This document shows, one piece after another, positions 1 to 6,608 of a stretch of 7,466 nucleotides of DNA; the first letter of the stretch is position 1; every line of letters starts with the position of its first letter. The stretch is taken from positions 18,808 to 26,273 of the forward strand of contig DFYJ01000149.1 in assembly GCA_002383325.1 (NCBI GenBank), given 5' to 3'. Source of the DNA: Candidatus Aminicenantes bacterium UBA4085. Lineage in GTDB: Bacteria; Acidobacteriota; Aminicenantia; Aminicenantales; UBA4085. The position numbers were made by a program, and so were the translations under genes. Below the pieces are notes generated by a model, which was given only the letters and a program-made list of their open reading frames with translations, was not told the origin of the DNA and made no database searches.

Positions 1-67
1 GGTCAGGTCTTAAGATTCAAGATTCAGCCAGGGGATAGGGGGATATCTTGAATCTTAAGACCTGACC
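1..67. repeat. Perfect 23-bp inverted repeat beside hypE 3' end
   Basis: Positions 1-23 (beginning GGTCAGGTCTTAAGATTC) are the exact reverse complement of 45-67, separated by a 21-nt loop (24-44). The left arm holds a tandem heptamer, AAGATTC twice (12-25), and the loop holds two near copies of a G-run plus ATA (31-45). The repeat ends four bases from the hypE stop. As RNA from the hyp operon it would fold into a strong 23-bp stem, so it could stop transcription or protect the mRNA end. No U-tract can be judged, because the far side is outside the window. Three C's follow the right arm at 68-70, so the repeat may extend past the left edge if it is symmetric. The GGTCAGGTCTT end resembles REP-like or transposase-associated repeats seen in several phyla; that resemblance is from memory and unverified. 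Confidence 0.85.
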
Positions 68-71
68 CCCA

Positions 72-1064
72 TCAGCAGATTCGGGGCAGAAGTTCTGAGG
101 TCAGGGGCTCGAGGAGGCGCAGGCCCCCGGCCGAGGTGCGCAGGAGCAGTTCCCCGGCTCGCCCCTCCCGGCCTCCGACCCGCCCGATGATCCGGGCCCG
201 CCGTCCCAGGGGATGAGCGGCGATCTTCTTCACGATCCCCTCAGCCCGGGCCTTGGGGGCTACGATGACCGCCCGGCCTTCGCAGGCCAGGTAAAGGGGG
301 TCGATGCCCAGGATCGCCGCCGCCGCACGGACCGGCTTGGACAGGGGGACATCAGTCTCTTCGATCAGCACGGGATAAGGCAGGCTCTCGGCCAGCTCGA
401 ACAGCACGGTGGCCAGGCCGCCCCGGGTGATATCGCGCATCCACAAGGCCCCGGCTTTCCAGATAGGGAGAAGGAAATTCAGGGGAGCGCAGTCGCTGCG
501 GGCCGGGCTGTCGAAGCCGAATTCGCCCCGGGCCGCCAGGATGGCCAGGCTGTGCTCGCCGAGCGTCCCGGTGACGATGATCGCGTCGCTGGCCTTGATC
601 CCGCGGGGGCGCGGCTGGGCCACGATCTTTCCCAGGCCGGCCGTGTTGATGTAGATCCCGTCGCCCTGGCCCCGGCGGACTACCTTGGTATCGCCCGTGA
701 CGATCCGCACTCCCGCCGCGTCCGCGGCCCGGCGCAGGGAGCGCAGGATGCGGTCAAGCAAGGCCCACTCCAGGCCCTCCTCCAGGATCAGCCCCAACGA
801 AAGGTAAAGAGGTTTGGCCCCGGACACGACCAGGTCGTTGACCGTCCCATTGACGGCCAGGGTCCCGATGTCGCCGCCCGGGAAGACCGGGGGATCGACG
901 ACATAGCTGTCCGTCGTCAGGGCGAAGCCTTCCGGAAGGCGTCCGGCGTCCATCAGTGGAGCCAGCAGCGGGTTGCGAAAGGTTGGCAGGATCCGGCCGG
1001 CGATGAAGTCGCGCATCGCCTTGCCGCCGCTTCCCAGGTCCAGTCCGATCCGGTCGCTGCTCAT
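72..1064 (-). CDS. hypE: HypE, carbamoyl dehydratase of [NiFe]-hydrogenase maturation
   Basis: HypE uses ATP to dehydrate the carbamoyl group that HypF places on its C-terminal cysteine, giving a thiocyanate that is passed as CN- to iron held by HypC-HypD. It acts in the cytoplasm. The 330-residue product has the usual family length. Visible motifs are GSGG (11-14), the nucleotide-binding stretch TTDSYVVDP with FPGGDIG (50-67), VTGDTKVV (122-129), RDITRGGL (210-217) and the invariant C-terminal PRIC (327-330), whose last cysteine carries the substrate. It belongs to the PurM/AIR synthase-like ATPase fold. The start was chosen at 1064 because it places GSGG at the family position and overlaps the hypD stop as ATGA. 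An open frame continues 48 codons upstream, but that part lies inside hypD in another frame. One small difference: the usual ANEG segment reads ACEG (260-263). The ending with PRIC shows the gene is complete. Confidence 0.97.
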   Translation of the reverse strand: MSSDRIGLDLGSGGKAMRDFIAGRILPTFRNPLLAPLMDAGRLPEGFALTTDSYVVDPPVFPGGDIGTLAVNGTVNDLVVSGAKPLYLSLGLILEEGLEWALLDRILRSLRRAADAAGVRIVTGDTKVVRRGQGDGIYINTAGLGKIVAQPRPRGIKASDAIIVTGTLGEHSLAILAARGEFGFDSPARSDCAPLNFLLPIWKAGALWMRDITRGGLATVLFELAESLPYPVLIEETDVPLSKPVRAAAAILGIDPLYLACEGRAVIVAPKARAEGIVKKIAAHPLGRRARIIGRVGGREGRAGELLLRTSAGGLRLLEPLTSELLPRIC

Positions 1065-2170
1065 CGGTTCCGTCCATATTTGTAGAATGCCAGGCAGGCG
1101 CCTTCGTAGGAGACCATGCAGGGGCCCTGCGGCAGGTCGGGCCGGCAGGACTTGCCGAACAGCCGGCAGCCCGGCGGCTCGACGATACCCTTGAGGACGT
1201 CGCCGCATCGGCAGCCCGGCAGGTCGGCCGACTCACCGCCCAGGGCCAGGCCGAATTTCTTCTCCGCGTCCAGGGCGGCGTATTCGTCCCGCAGCCGCAG
1301 CCCGCTTTGAGGGATCCGTCCCAGCCCCCGCCAGACGGCGTCCTTCTCGATCAGGATCTCGGCCATAGCCGCCCGGGCCAGGCGGTTGCCTTCGGGGCTA
1401 ACGACCCGGGCGTAGGCGTTATCCACCCGGGGGCGGCCTTCGACCATCTGCTCCAGGATGGAGACGATGCCCAGGAGGATATCGACCGGCTCGAACCCGG
1501 CGATGGCCCCCGGCAAGCCGAATTCCTCGGCCACGAAACTGTAAGCCTGAGGCCCGATTACGGCCGAGACATGGCCGGGATAGAGAAAGCCCGAAACATA
1601 GGCGTCTTTCTCCTGCAGGATGGCTCGCAGGGGAGGCGGAATGAGCCAGAAAGCAGTCAGAACCGAGTAGTTGCCCACGCCCTCCCGGGCCGCCCGCCTG
1701 GCGGTCAGGGCAATGCCGGGGATGGTCGTCTCGAATCCAGCCCCGAAGAACACGACTTCCTTGTCCGGGCAGCGCTGGGCCAGGTCGAGCGACTCGCGGG
1801 GAGAATAGACCAATCGGACCGACGAGCCTTCAGCCGGGGCCGCGCTCTGCAGGGAGCCGCGGCGGGTGGGCACCCGGGTCATGTCGCCGAAGGCGGCCAG
1901 GATCAGGTTCGGGCGCTCCGTGACCAGGCCGACGGCCGCTTCGTGGATGTCACCGGGCGTGATGCAGACGGGGCATCCCGGCCCCGCCACCAGCTCGATG
2001 CCGGCCTGGCGCAGGCGCCCTTTGAGCCCGCTGCGGTGGACGGCCATGGTGTGAGTCCCGCAGACTTCCATAAGGCGGCAGGCCGGACCGGCCGCCTGAC
2101 GCAGGCGGGCCGCCCGGCGGAGCAGGGATTCGATCGCGCCGCGGTCCTGGAAGGGGTCGGACTTGGTCAT
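1061..2170 (-). CDS. hypD: HypD, iron-sulfur scaffold of [NiFe]-hydrogenase maturation
   Basis: HypD forms a complex with HypC on which the Fe(CN)2CO unit of [NiFe]-hydrogenase is built. HypE delivers the cyanide groups to it. The 369-residue product matches the family length and carries its hallmark motifs in order: MEVCGTHT (34-41, with C37), GPGCPVC (63-69, C66 and C69), GAGFETT (143-149), YPGHVSAVIG (197-206), GFEPVDIL (225-232), GCRCGDVLKG (319-328) and GPCMVSYEGAC (349-359). The C-terminal cysteines (C320, C322, C335, C342, C351) are of the type that hold the [4Fe-4S] cluster; which four bind it cannot be read from the sequence alone. The usual MVSSEG is MVSYEG here. It starts 1 nt after the hypC stop and has no good Shine-Dalgarno close by, so translation is probably coupled to hypC. 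Its stop overlaps the hypE start. Confidence 0.97.
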   Translation of the reverse strand: MTKSDPFQDRGAIESLLRRAARLRQAAGPACRLMEVCGTHTMAVHRSGLKGRLRQAGIELVAGPGCPVCITPGDIHEAAVGLVTERPNLILAAFGDMTRVPTRRGSLQSAAPAEGSSVRLVYSPRESLDLAQRCPDKEVVFFGAGFETTIPGIALTARRAAREGVGNYSVLTAFWLIPPPLRAILQEKDAYVSGFLYPGHVSAVIGPQAYSFVAEEFGLPGAIAGFEPVDILLGIVSILEQMVEGRPRVDNAYARVVSPEGNRLARAAMAEILIEKDAVWRGLGRIPQSGLRLRDEYAALDAEKKFGLALGGESADLPGCRCGDVLKGIVEPPGCRLFGKSCRPDLPQGPCMVSYEGACLAFYKYGRNR

Positions 2171-2171
2171 G

Positions 2172-2411
2172 TCAGGACAGGAAGGAAGGGTCCTTCTCGG
2201 TTACTTCGCGCAGCAGGTCCAGGGTCTTGTGAGCTTCCTCCTCGTCCAGGCGGGAGATAGCGAAGCCGGCATGGAGAATGACCCAGTCGCCGATCTTGGG
2301 TTCCTCGATAAGAGCGAAGTCGGCGGCGACCTTCGTCCCCAGATGATCCACCCGCCCTGTCCTCGAGGCGGCATCGATTTCGACGATCTTTGACGGAATA
2401 CCCAGACACAT
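2172..2411 (-). CDS. hypC: HypC/HupF-family hydrogenase maturation chaperone
   Basis: This 79-residue OB-fold-like chaperone carries the iron precursor with HypD and then escorts the hydrogenase large subunit until nickel is inserted. The N-terminus is MCLGIP, in which C2 (exposed after methionine removal) is the essential iron-binding and client-binding cysteine. GDWVILHAGFAI (41-52, with H48) is the second family signature. Its length is normal for HypC. It is the first gene of hypC-hypD-hypE and is preceded by a good Shine-Dalgarno, so it sets translation of the operon. HypC paralogues (HybG, HupF) are specific for different hydrogenases. The sequence alone does not say which hydrogenase this one serves, and none is visible in the window. 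Confidence 0.96.
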   Translation of the reverse strand: MCLGIPSKIVEIDAASRTGRVDHLGTKVAADFALIEEPKIGDWVILHAGFAISRLDEEEAHKTLDLLREVTEKDPSFLS

Positions 2412-2417
2412 GGCTGA

Positions 2418-2425
2418 CCTCTCCC
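2418..2425 (-). promoter_or_regulatory. Ribosome binding site of hypC
   Basis: Read on the minus strand this is GGGAGAGG, six bases before the hypC ATG. It is a purine-rich Shine-Dalgarno at good spacing and fixes the MCLGIP start. It also shows that this genome uses leadered, SD-led initiation for some genes, unlike the arrangement at uppS and ispG. Confidence 0.75.
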
Positions 2426-2479
2426 GCCCAGGATATCAGAATCGACCCCTATAGTCTACCAAATCCGTAGGAAATCAGG

Positions 2480-2509
2480 TTGACCGGGAGCGCCGGGACG
2501 GCCTATAAT
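2480..2509 (+). promoter_or_regulatory. Sigma70-type promoter of the uppS-cdsA-dxr-rseP operon
   Basis: A -35 box TTGACC (2480-2485, 5 of 6 consensus bases) and a perfect -10 box TATAAT (2504-2509) are 18 bp apart. Transcription would begin near 2515-2517, just 2-4 nt before the ATG at 2519. The mRNA would then be leaderless or nearly so for that start, or have a leader of about 57 nt if the ATG at 2573 is used. The TTG at 2480, which opens the same reading frame, lies in the -35 box and so cannot be a start on this transcript. No equally good minus-strand promoter for hypC is seen in the 2412-2518 gap. Confidence 0.8.
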
Positions 2510-2518
2510 GGCGGCCTT

Positions 2519-3292
2519 ATGCTCCAATCATGGAAGGGGATCCTCCCGCCCGGCAGCGAGGCCGAGCGTCTGATGAGGAACATTGATCCGGCCCGCATCC
2601 CGGCTCATGTGGCCGTCATCATGGACGGCAACGGACGCTGGGCCCAAGCTCGAGGTCGAACCCGGGTGGAGGGCCACCGAGCGGGCTTGAAATCGGTCAA
2701 GGAGATTCTCGAGACGGCCGCCCGCACGGACGTACGGGTCCTGACCCTGTACGCTTTCTCCAAGGAGAACTGGCGGCGTCCGCGTCGTGAGGTCGTGGCC
2801 CTCTTTCGGGCTCTGGAGCACTACCTGGTCAAGGAAGACAAACTGCTCATCGACAATGACTTGCGGCTCAAGGTCCTGGGCCAGCGCGAAGACCTGCCGG
2901 CCAGTCTCCTCCGCCAGCTCGACCGGGTCGAAGCCCGCACTGCCGCCAACCGCCGCATGACCGTCGGGCTGGCCCTCAACTACGGGGGTCGGGCCGAGAT
3001 CGTGGACGCGGTGCGGGACATCCTGCGGGAAGGCCGCCTCAAGCCTGACCAGGTCGACGAGGAAGAGCTGGGCCGCCGCCTCTACACCGCCGGTCTGCCG
3101 GACCCCGACCTCCTGATCCGGACCAGCGGCGAGATGCGGATCTCCAACTTCTTGCTCTGGCAGATCGCCTATGCCGAGATCTGGGTTACCGACGTCCTCT
3201 GGCCGGACTTCCGCAAGGAGCACCTCTTCCAGGCCATCCTCGATTACCAAGCCCGCAGCCGCCGGTTTGGCGGGATACGGAAGGGCCCTTGA
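2519..3292 (+). CDS. uppS: Undecaprenyl diphosphate synthase (cis-prenyltransferase)
   Basis: UppS adds eight isopentenyl units in cis to farnesyl diphosphate, giving C55 undecaprenyl diphosphate, the lipid carrier for peptidoglycan and other surface polymers. From the ATG at 2519 the product is 257 residues, near the family norm. Visible motifs: MDGNGRW (35-41) with catalytic D36, GHRAG (52-56), YAFSKENWRRP (78-88), ALNYGGRAEI (152-161), the IRTSGE/ISNFLLWQIAYAE block (about 199-220) that binds the second substrate and Mg2+, LWPDF (227-231) and C-terminal RRFGG (248-252). The start is uncertain. ATG 2519 leaves an N-terminal peptide (KGILPPGSEAERL) ahead of the conserved IDPARIPAHVAVIMDG segment that looks genuinely coding. 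ATG 2573 would give 239 residues. TTG 2480 falls in the promoter. Its stop overlaps the cdsA start. Chain length (C55 rather than another) is inferred from family membership. Confidence 0.96.
   Translation: MLQSWKGILPPGSEAERLMRNIDPARIPAHVAVIMDGNGRWAQARGRTRVEGHRAGLKSVKEILETAARTDVRVLTLYAFSKENWRRPRREVVALFRALEHYLVKEDKLLIDNDLRLKVLGQREDLPASLLRQLDRVEARTAANRRMTVGLALNYGGRAEIVDAVRDILREGRLKPDQVDEEELGRRLYTAGLPDPDLLIRTSGEMRISNFLLWQIAYAEIWVTDVLWPDFRKEHLFQAILDYQARSRRFGGIRKGP
3279..3284 (+). promoter_or_regulatory. Ribosome binding site of cdsA
   Basis: GGAAGG lies inside the last codons of uppS, four bases before a TTG start. The spacing is slightly short, but together with the TTGA overlap it supports TTG at 3289 as the cdsA start, with reinitiation by ribosomes finishing uppS. 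Confidence 0.55.
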
Positions 3293-4095
3293 GCGACCGC
3301 CAGCGCGTCCCTACGGCCGTCGCTCTCCTGGCCGTGCTCCTGTCGCTCGTGGTCTGGGCCCCGGCTTGGGTCCTCTTCGTCTTCCTCCAGATCTTCATCG
3401 CGGTGGCCCTCTGGGAGCTCTACAACCTGGCCCGGCGACGCCGTCTGCGGCCTCAGCGCTGGATCGGCCTGGCTACGGCCGGCCTGATCGGGGCCTCTTT
3501 CATGACACCCCGCGTACCCCTGGCCATGGCCCTGTTCCTGGGTCTGCTGGCCGCTGGAGTCCACTTCGTCTGGTCGTTCAATACCGTCGAGAAGCTAGCC
3601 GTCTTCCCCTCGGCCGTCTCTCTGACCCTGTTCGGCGCCCTCTATGTCGCCCTGCCCATGAACTTCCTGTACTGGATCCGGGTAGAGCAGGGGAGGGAGG
3701 CCGTCCTCTTCCTCCTGATCGTCATCTTCATGGGCGACACGGGCGCCTTTCTGGTCGGCAAGAACATCGGCCGCCACCCGATGACGCCCATCGCCAGCCC
3801 GCGCAAAACCTGGGAAGGCGCCTTGGCCGGCCTGGCAGCCGCCGTGGCGGGCGCCCTGGCGGCGCGGGCTCTGTTCTTTCCCTCCGTCAGCCTGATCGCG
3901 GCGGCCGCCTGCGGCGTCTTGACCCAGGCCGCAGCCGAGGTCAGCGACCCCTTCGAATCCCTCTTCAAGCGGGCCGCAGGGGTCAAGGATTCCTCCAATC
4001 TATTGCCCGGCCACGGCGGGTTCCTCGATCGGATCGACAGCTACCTGCTGGCCGCGCCTTTCTTCTACTATTTCGTCCTCTACTTCTGGAAGTAA
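3289..4095 (+). CDS. cdsA: Phosphatidate cytidylyltransferase (CDP-diacylglycerol synthase)
   Basis: CdsA is an integral inner-membrane enzyme that turns CTP and phosphatidic acid into CDP-diacylglycerol and pyrophosphate, the branch point of phospholipid synthesis. The 268-residue protein is mostly hydrophobic, with several membrane segments (for example about 9-45, 59-96, 108-128, 138-157, 178-214 and a C-terminal one at 252-267). The C-terminal family signature is complete from S224 to D250: SLFKR, then KD (233-234), PGHGG (240-244) and LDRID (246-250), which holds the metal-binding aspartates. MGDTGAF (148-154) and SPRKTWEG (170-177) are further conserved blocks. The start is TTG, overlapping the uppS TGA as TTGA. 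The positive-inside run RRRRLRPQR (49-57) follows the first hydrophobic region. It sits between uppS and dxr, the usual bacterial order. Confidence 0.96.
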   Translation: MSDRQRVPTAVALLAVLLSLVVWAPAWVLFVFLQIFIAVALWELYNLARRRRLRPQRWIGLATAGLIGASFMTPRVPLAMALFLGLLAAGVHFVWSFNTVEKLAVFPSAVSLTLFGALYVALPMNFLYWIRVEQGREAVLFLLIVIFMGDTGAFLVGKNIGRHPMTPIASPRKTWEGALAGLAAAVAGALAARALFFPSVSLIAAAACGVLTQAAAEVSDPFESLFKRAAGVKDSSNLLPGHGGFLDRIDSYLLAAPFFYYFVLYFWK

Positions 4096-4101
4096 TCCTT
4101 C
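4088..4101 (+). promoter_or_regulatory. dxr ribosome binding site with complementary spacer
   Basis: GGAAG (4088-4092) overlaps the end of cdsA and lies nine bases before the dxr ATG, a usable but weak Shine-Dalgarno. The four bases GAAG (4089-4092) can pair with CTTC (4098-4101) just before the ATG, with a 5-nt loop that contains the cdsA stop. A ribosome terminating on cdsA would open it. The pairing is short and its effect is conjecture. Confidence 0.4.
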
Positions 4102-5265
4102 ATGCGGCGCATCTCCCTCCTGGGTTCGACGGGCTCGATCGGGCTCTCCACCCTGGACGTCGTCCGCCGCGATCGGGGCCGCTTCCGCATCGTGGCCCTG
4201 GCCGCCGGCGCGAACCTCCCCCGGCTGGCCGAACAGGCCGCTGAATTCCTGCCCCGCTTCATTTCCGTGGCCCGGCCGGAAGACGAGGCCCGGCTAAAGT
4301 TCCTGCTGGGCGGCTTGCGTATCGCCGTGGGCTCCGGTCCTGAGGGGGCGGAGCGGGCGGCCGCCTGGCCCGAAGCCGACCTGGTCGTCTCGGCCATCAC
4401 GGGGATCGCCGGGCTCGGCCCGACCATGGCTGCCGTCCGGGCCGGCAAGACGGTGGCCCTGGCCAACAAGGAATCCATGGTCGCCGCGGGGCCGCTCCTG
4501 CGCCGGGCGGCCGCCCGCTCCGGGGCGGCCATCCTGCCGGTCGACTCCGAGCACAGCGGCGTCTTCCAGTGCCTGGCCGGCCAGGATCCACGGCTTGTGC
4601 GGCGGGTCATCCTGACCGCCTCCGGCGGGCCCTTCCTGCGCACGCCGCTGGCCCGCCTGGGCACCCGGTCCGTGCGCCAGGCCCTGCGCCATCCCCGGTG
4701 GCGGATGGGCCGCAAGGTGACCATCGACTCGGCCACCCTGATGAACAAAGGCCTGGAGCTGATCGAGGCCCACTGGCTCTTCGACGTCGAGCCGGCCCGG
4801 CTGGACGTGATCGTCCATCCCCAGAGCATCGTCCACGCCCTGGTCGAGATGCGGGACGGCTCGATGCTGGCCCAGATGGGGCCGACCGACATGCGCATTC
4901 CGATCCAATATGCCCTGACCTATCCCGACCGCCGTCCCACCGCCCCGGCCCCGCTGGACCTCGCCGCGGCCGGACGGCTGGAATTCCTGGCCGTGGAGGC
5001 CGCCCGTTTCCCCCTGCTGGGAGTGGCCCGGGCGGCCATGGAAGCCGGAGGGACGGCTCCCGCCGCCCTCAGCGCGGCCAACGAGGAAGCCGTGGCGGCC
5101 TTCCTGTCCGGACGGATCGGCTTCCGGGAGATCGCCGAGGTGGTGGCCGAGGCCATGCGCCGCCATCGCCGGGCGGAGCCGCACGGGCTGGCCGCGATCT
5201 TCGCGGCCGACCGCGAAGCCCGGGCCGAGGCTGCCCGCATTATCAACCAAAGGACTCCTTCATGA
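4102..5265 (+). CDS. dxr: 1-deoxy-D-xylulose 5-phosphate reductoisomerase
   Basis: Dxr (IspC) converts DXP to 2-C-methyl-D-erythritol 4-phosphate with NADPH and a divalent metal, the committed step of the MEP route to IPP and DMAPP. The 387-residue protein is close to the usual length. The NADPH-binding GSTGSIG is at 8-14 and ALANKES at 119-125. The metal-binding VDSEHSG begins at V147 (D148 and E150), with E219 in NKGLELIEA as the third likely ligand. TASGGPF (172-178), the segment around MGRKVTIDSATLMNKG (202-217), and PQSIVHALVE with QMGPTDMRIPI (240-268) complete the substrate site. The remainder is the helical C-terminal domain (about 280-375), with SAANEEAV at 324-331. It starts 6 nt after cdsA, and its TGA overlaps the rseP ATG. 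Product flow to UppS through the prenyl diphosphates explains its company. Confidence 0.97.
   Translation: MRRISLLGSTGSIGLSTLDVVRRDRGRFRIVALAAGANLPRLAEQAAEFLPRFISVARPEDEARLKFLLGGLRIAVGSGPEGAERAAAWPEADLVVSAITGIAGLGPTMAAVRAGKTVALANKESMVAAGPLLRRAAARSGAAILPVDSEHSGVFQCLAGQDPRLVRRVILTASGGPFLRTPLARLGTRSVRQALRHPRWRMGRKVTIDSATLMNKGLELIEAHWLFDVEPARLDVIVHPQSIVHALVEMRDGSMLAQMGPTDMRIPIQYALTYPDRRPTAPAPLDLAAAGRLEFLAVEAARFPLLGVARAAMEAGGTAPAALSAANEEAVAAFLSGRIGFREIAEVVAEAMRRHRRAEPHGLAAIFAADREARAEAARIINQRTPS
5249..5261 (+). promoter_or_regulatory. rseP ribosome binding site with complementary spacer
   Basis: AAAGGA (5249-5254) is a good Shine-Dalgarno seven bases before the rseP ATG, inside the end of dxr. AAGG (5250-5253) is complementary to CCTT (5257-5260), so the site can close into a 4-bp, 3-nt-loop hairpin that a ribosome finishing dxr would open. 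The SD strongly supports 5262 as the start. The hairpin is marginal in strength. Confidence 0.65.
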
Positions 5266-6593
5266 TCAACCTGCTCGGGACCATCCTGGCCTTCGTCATC
5301 GTCTTCGGCGTCCTCGTCTTCGTCCATGAATTCGGCCATTTCTTCGTGGGCAAGCTGATGGGTGTGCGGGTCGAGGTTTTCTCCTTGGGCTACGGCAAGC
5401 GCCTGTTCGGCTTCAAGAAGGGCCACACCGACTACCGGGTCAGCCTGCTGCCCTTGGGCGGGTATTGCCGCTTTCTAGGCGAAGGCACCTTCGAGCCGGG
5501 CCGCAAGCTCGAGCCCGATGACTTTGGGGCCAAGCCGCGCTGGGCGCGGTTCCTGATCATCGCCATGGGCCCGATCATGAACATTCTGCTGGCCCTGGTC
5601 ATTGTGGCCGGCATCAATATGGTCGGCGTCTCGACCCCGGTCTTTCAGGACCAGGTTCCGGACATCGGCTGGATCGACGCCGGCTCACCGGCCGAGAAGG
5701 CCGGCCTGCGGGAAAACGACGTCATCCTGGCCATTGACGGTCGGCCGATGAAGACCTGGAACGATGTCGAGATCGCAGTCGGGACAAAGCCCACGAGGGT
5801 GCTGAAGCTGGAAATCCGGCGCGAAGGCTCGACCATGCCCGTGTCCCTGACCACCGAGAGCCGGACCAAGTACGCCATGGGCTACGCCGGCTTCTACGGC
5901 AAGGTCCTGACCCAGATCCGCATGGTCACGCCCGACTCCCCGGCCGAGAAGGGCGGCCTCCAGGCGGGCGATGTCATCCTGGCCATCGATGGCCAGCCAG
6001 TCTACTTCTACAAGTTCATCAAGACGATCGAAAGCCATCCAGAGATCCCCTTGGCCTTTCTCGTGCGCCGCGGCGGAGCCGAAGTGTCCCTGACCATCAC
6101 CCCCCGGCGGGAGGGCCAGGTGGGCAAGGTCGGCGTGCTGCAGGCGGCCGAATCGGCGACCAAGAAATTCGGCTTTTTGGCCGCGGTGGGGGAGAGCTAC
6201 AAGGAGAACAAACGGCTGGTCTTTCTGGTCGTGGACTTCCTCAAGGGAGTGGTGACCGGCCAGACCTCGGCCCGCCAGATCGGCGGCCCCCTGGAGATCG
6301 CCAACTTCTCCTACGCCGCCCTGAAGATGGGCTTCCTGGCCTTGATGAGCTGGATCGCCCTGATCAGTCTCCAGCTGGGCATCCTGAACCTCTTCCCGAT
6401 TCCCGTCCTGGACGGCGGCCAGCTTTTCGTCCTGCTTATCGAAGGCATCGTCCGCCGCGATCTGGGGCCCAAGGCCCGTCAGATCTGGATGCAGATCGGA
6501 TTCGTCATCTTCGTCCTGCTGATCGGCTTCGTCCTGCTCAACGACATCGTCAAGAGGCTGCCCAACGGCTGGGCCAGCCTGTGGCCGTTCTAG
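5262..6593 (+). CDS. rseP: RseP-family site-2 intramembrane zinc metalloprotease
   Basis: This M50 protease cuts membrane-spanning substrates within the bilayer. In E. coli RseP does so to the anti-sigma factor RseA and to signal-peptide remnants; the substrate here is unknown. The 443-residue protein has the zinc-binding HEFGH (22-26; ligands H22 and H26, catalytic E23) in the first membrane segment and the third ligand, D384, in NLFPIPVLDGG (376-386). GPIMN (103-107) lies in the second membrane segment (about 97-118). Two PDZ domains follow in the periplasm, with parallel motifs GSPAEKAGLRENDVILAIDG (141-160) and DSPAEKGGLQAGDVILAIDG (225-244). Hydrophobic segments near 355-380 and 411-428 complete four membrane spans. 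The ATG overlaps the dxr stop (ATGA) and has its own SD. Longer open frame upstream is an out-of-frame shadow inside dxr. No anti-sigma or sigma gene is in the window. Confidence 0.96.
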   Translation: MINLLGTILAFVIVFGVLVFVHEFGHFFVGKLMGVRVEVFSLGYGKRLFGFKKGHTDYRVSLLPLGGYCRFLGEGTFEPGRKLEPDDFGAKPRWARFLIIAMGPIMNILLALVIVAGINMVGVSTPVFQDQVPDIGWIDAGSPAEKAGLRENDVILAIDGRPMKTWNDVEIAVGTKPTRVLKLEIRREGSTMPVSLTTESRTKYAMGYAGFYGKVLTQIRMVTPDSPAEKGGLQAGDVILAIDGQPVYFYKFIKTIESHPEIPLAFLVRRGGAEVSLTITPRREGQVGKVGVLQAAESATKKFGFLAAVGESYKENKRLVFLVVDFLKGVVTGQTSARQIGGPLEIANFSYAALKMGFLALMSWIALISLQLGILNLFPIPVLDGGQLFVLLIEGIVRRDLGPKARQIWMQIGFVIFVLLIGFVLLNDIVKRLPNGWASLWPF

Positions 6594-6608
6594 GCCGATC
6601 CGGGCCGG

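Noticed and set aside
213..1085. Plus-strand open frame of 290 residues opposite hypE
   Set aside because: It is exactly antisense to a gene with full HypE motifs, and its translation is low-complexity (rich in G, Q, D, P, R) with no recognisable domain. GC-rich coding DNA often leaves the opposite strand open.
1307..2260. Plus-strand open frame of 317 residues opposite hypD and hypC
   Set aside because: Antisense shadow of hypD/hypC with biased composition, no family motif and no ribosome binding site of note.
2450..2455. TATAGT on the plus strand as a second uppS promoter
   Set aside because: It matches 5 of 6 bases of a -10 box, but there is no -35 box at proper spacing and no TGn extension, and a far better promoter lies downstream.
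2448..2483. Possible hypC promoter on the minus strand (TAGACT or TATAGG as -10)
   Set aside because: The -10-like boxes are imperfect, and no acceptable -35 hexamer lies 16-18 bp upstream; the nearest partial match needs a 19-bp spacer and overlaps the uppS -35. The hyp promoter must be near here but cannot be placed.
3171..4244. Plus-strand open frame of 357 residues overlapping uppS, cdsA and dxr
   Set aside because: Arginine-proline-glycine-rich out-of-frame reading of three genes with complete family motifs in their own frames.
4569..5261. In-frame 231-codon N-terminal extension of rseP
   Set aside because: The extension is an out-of-frame reading of dxr. The family N-terminus with HEFGH at residue 22, the AAAGGA site and the ATGA overlap all fix the start at 5262.
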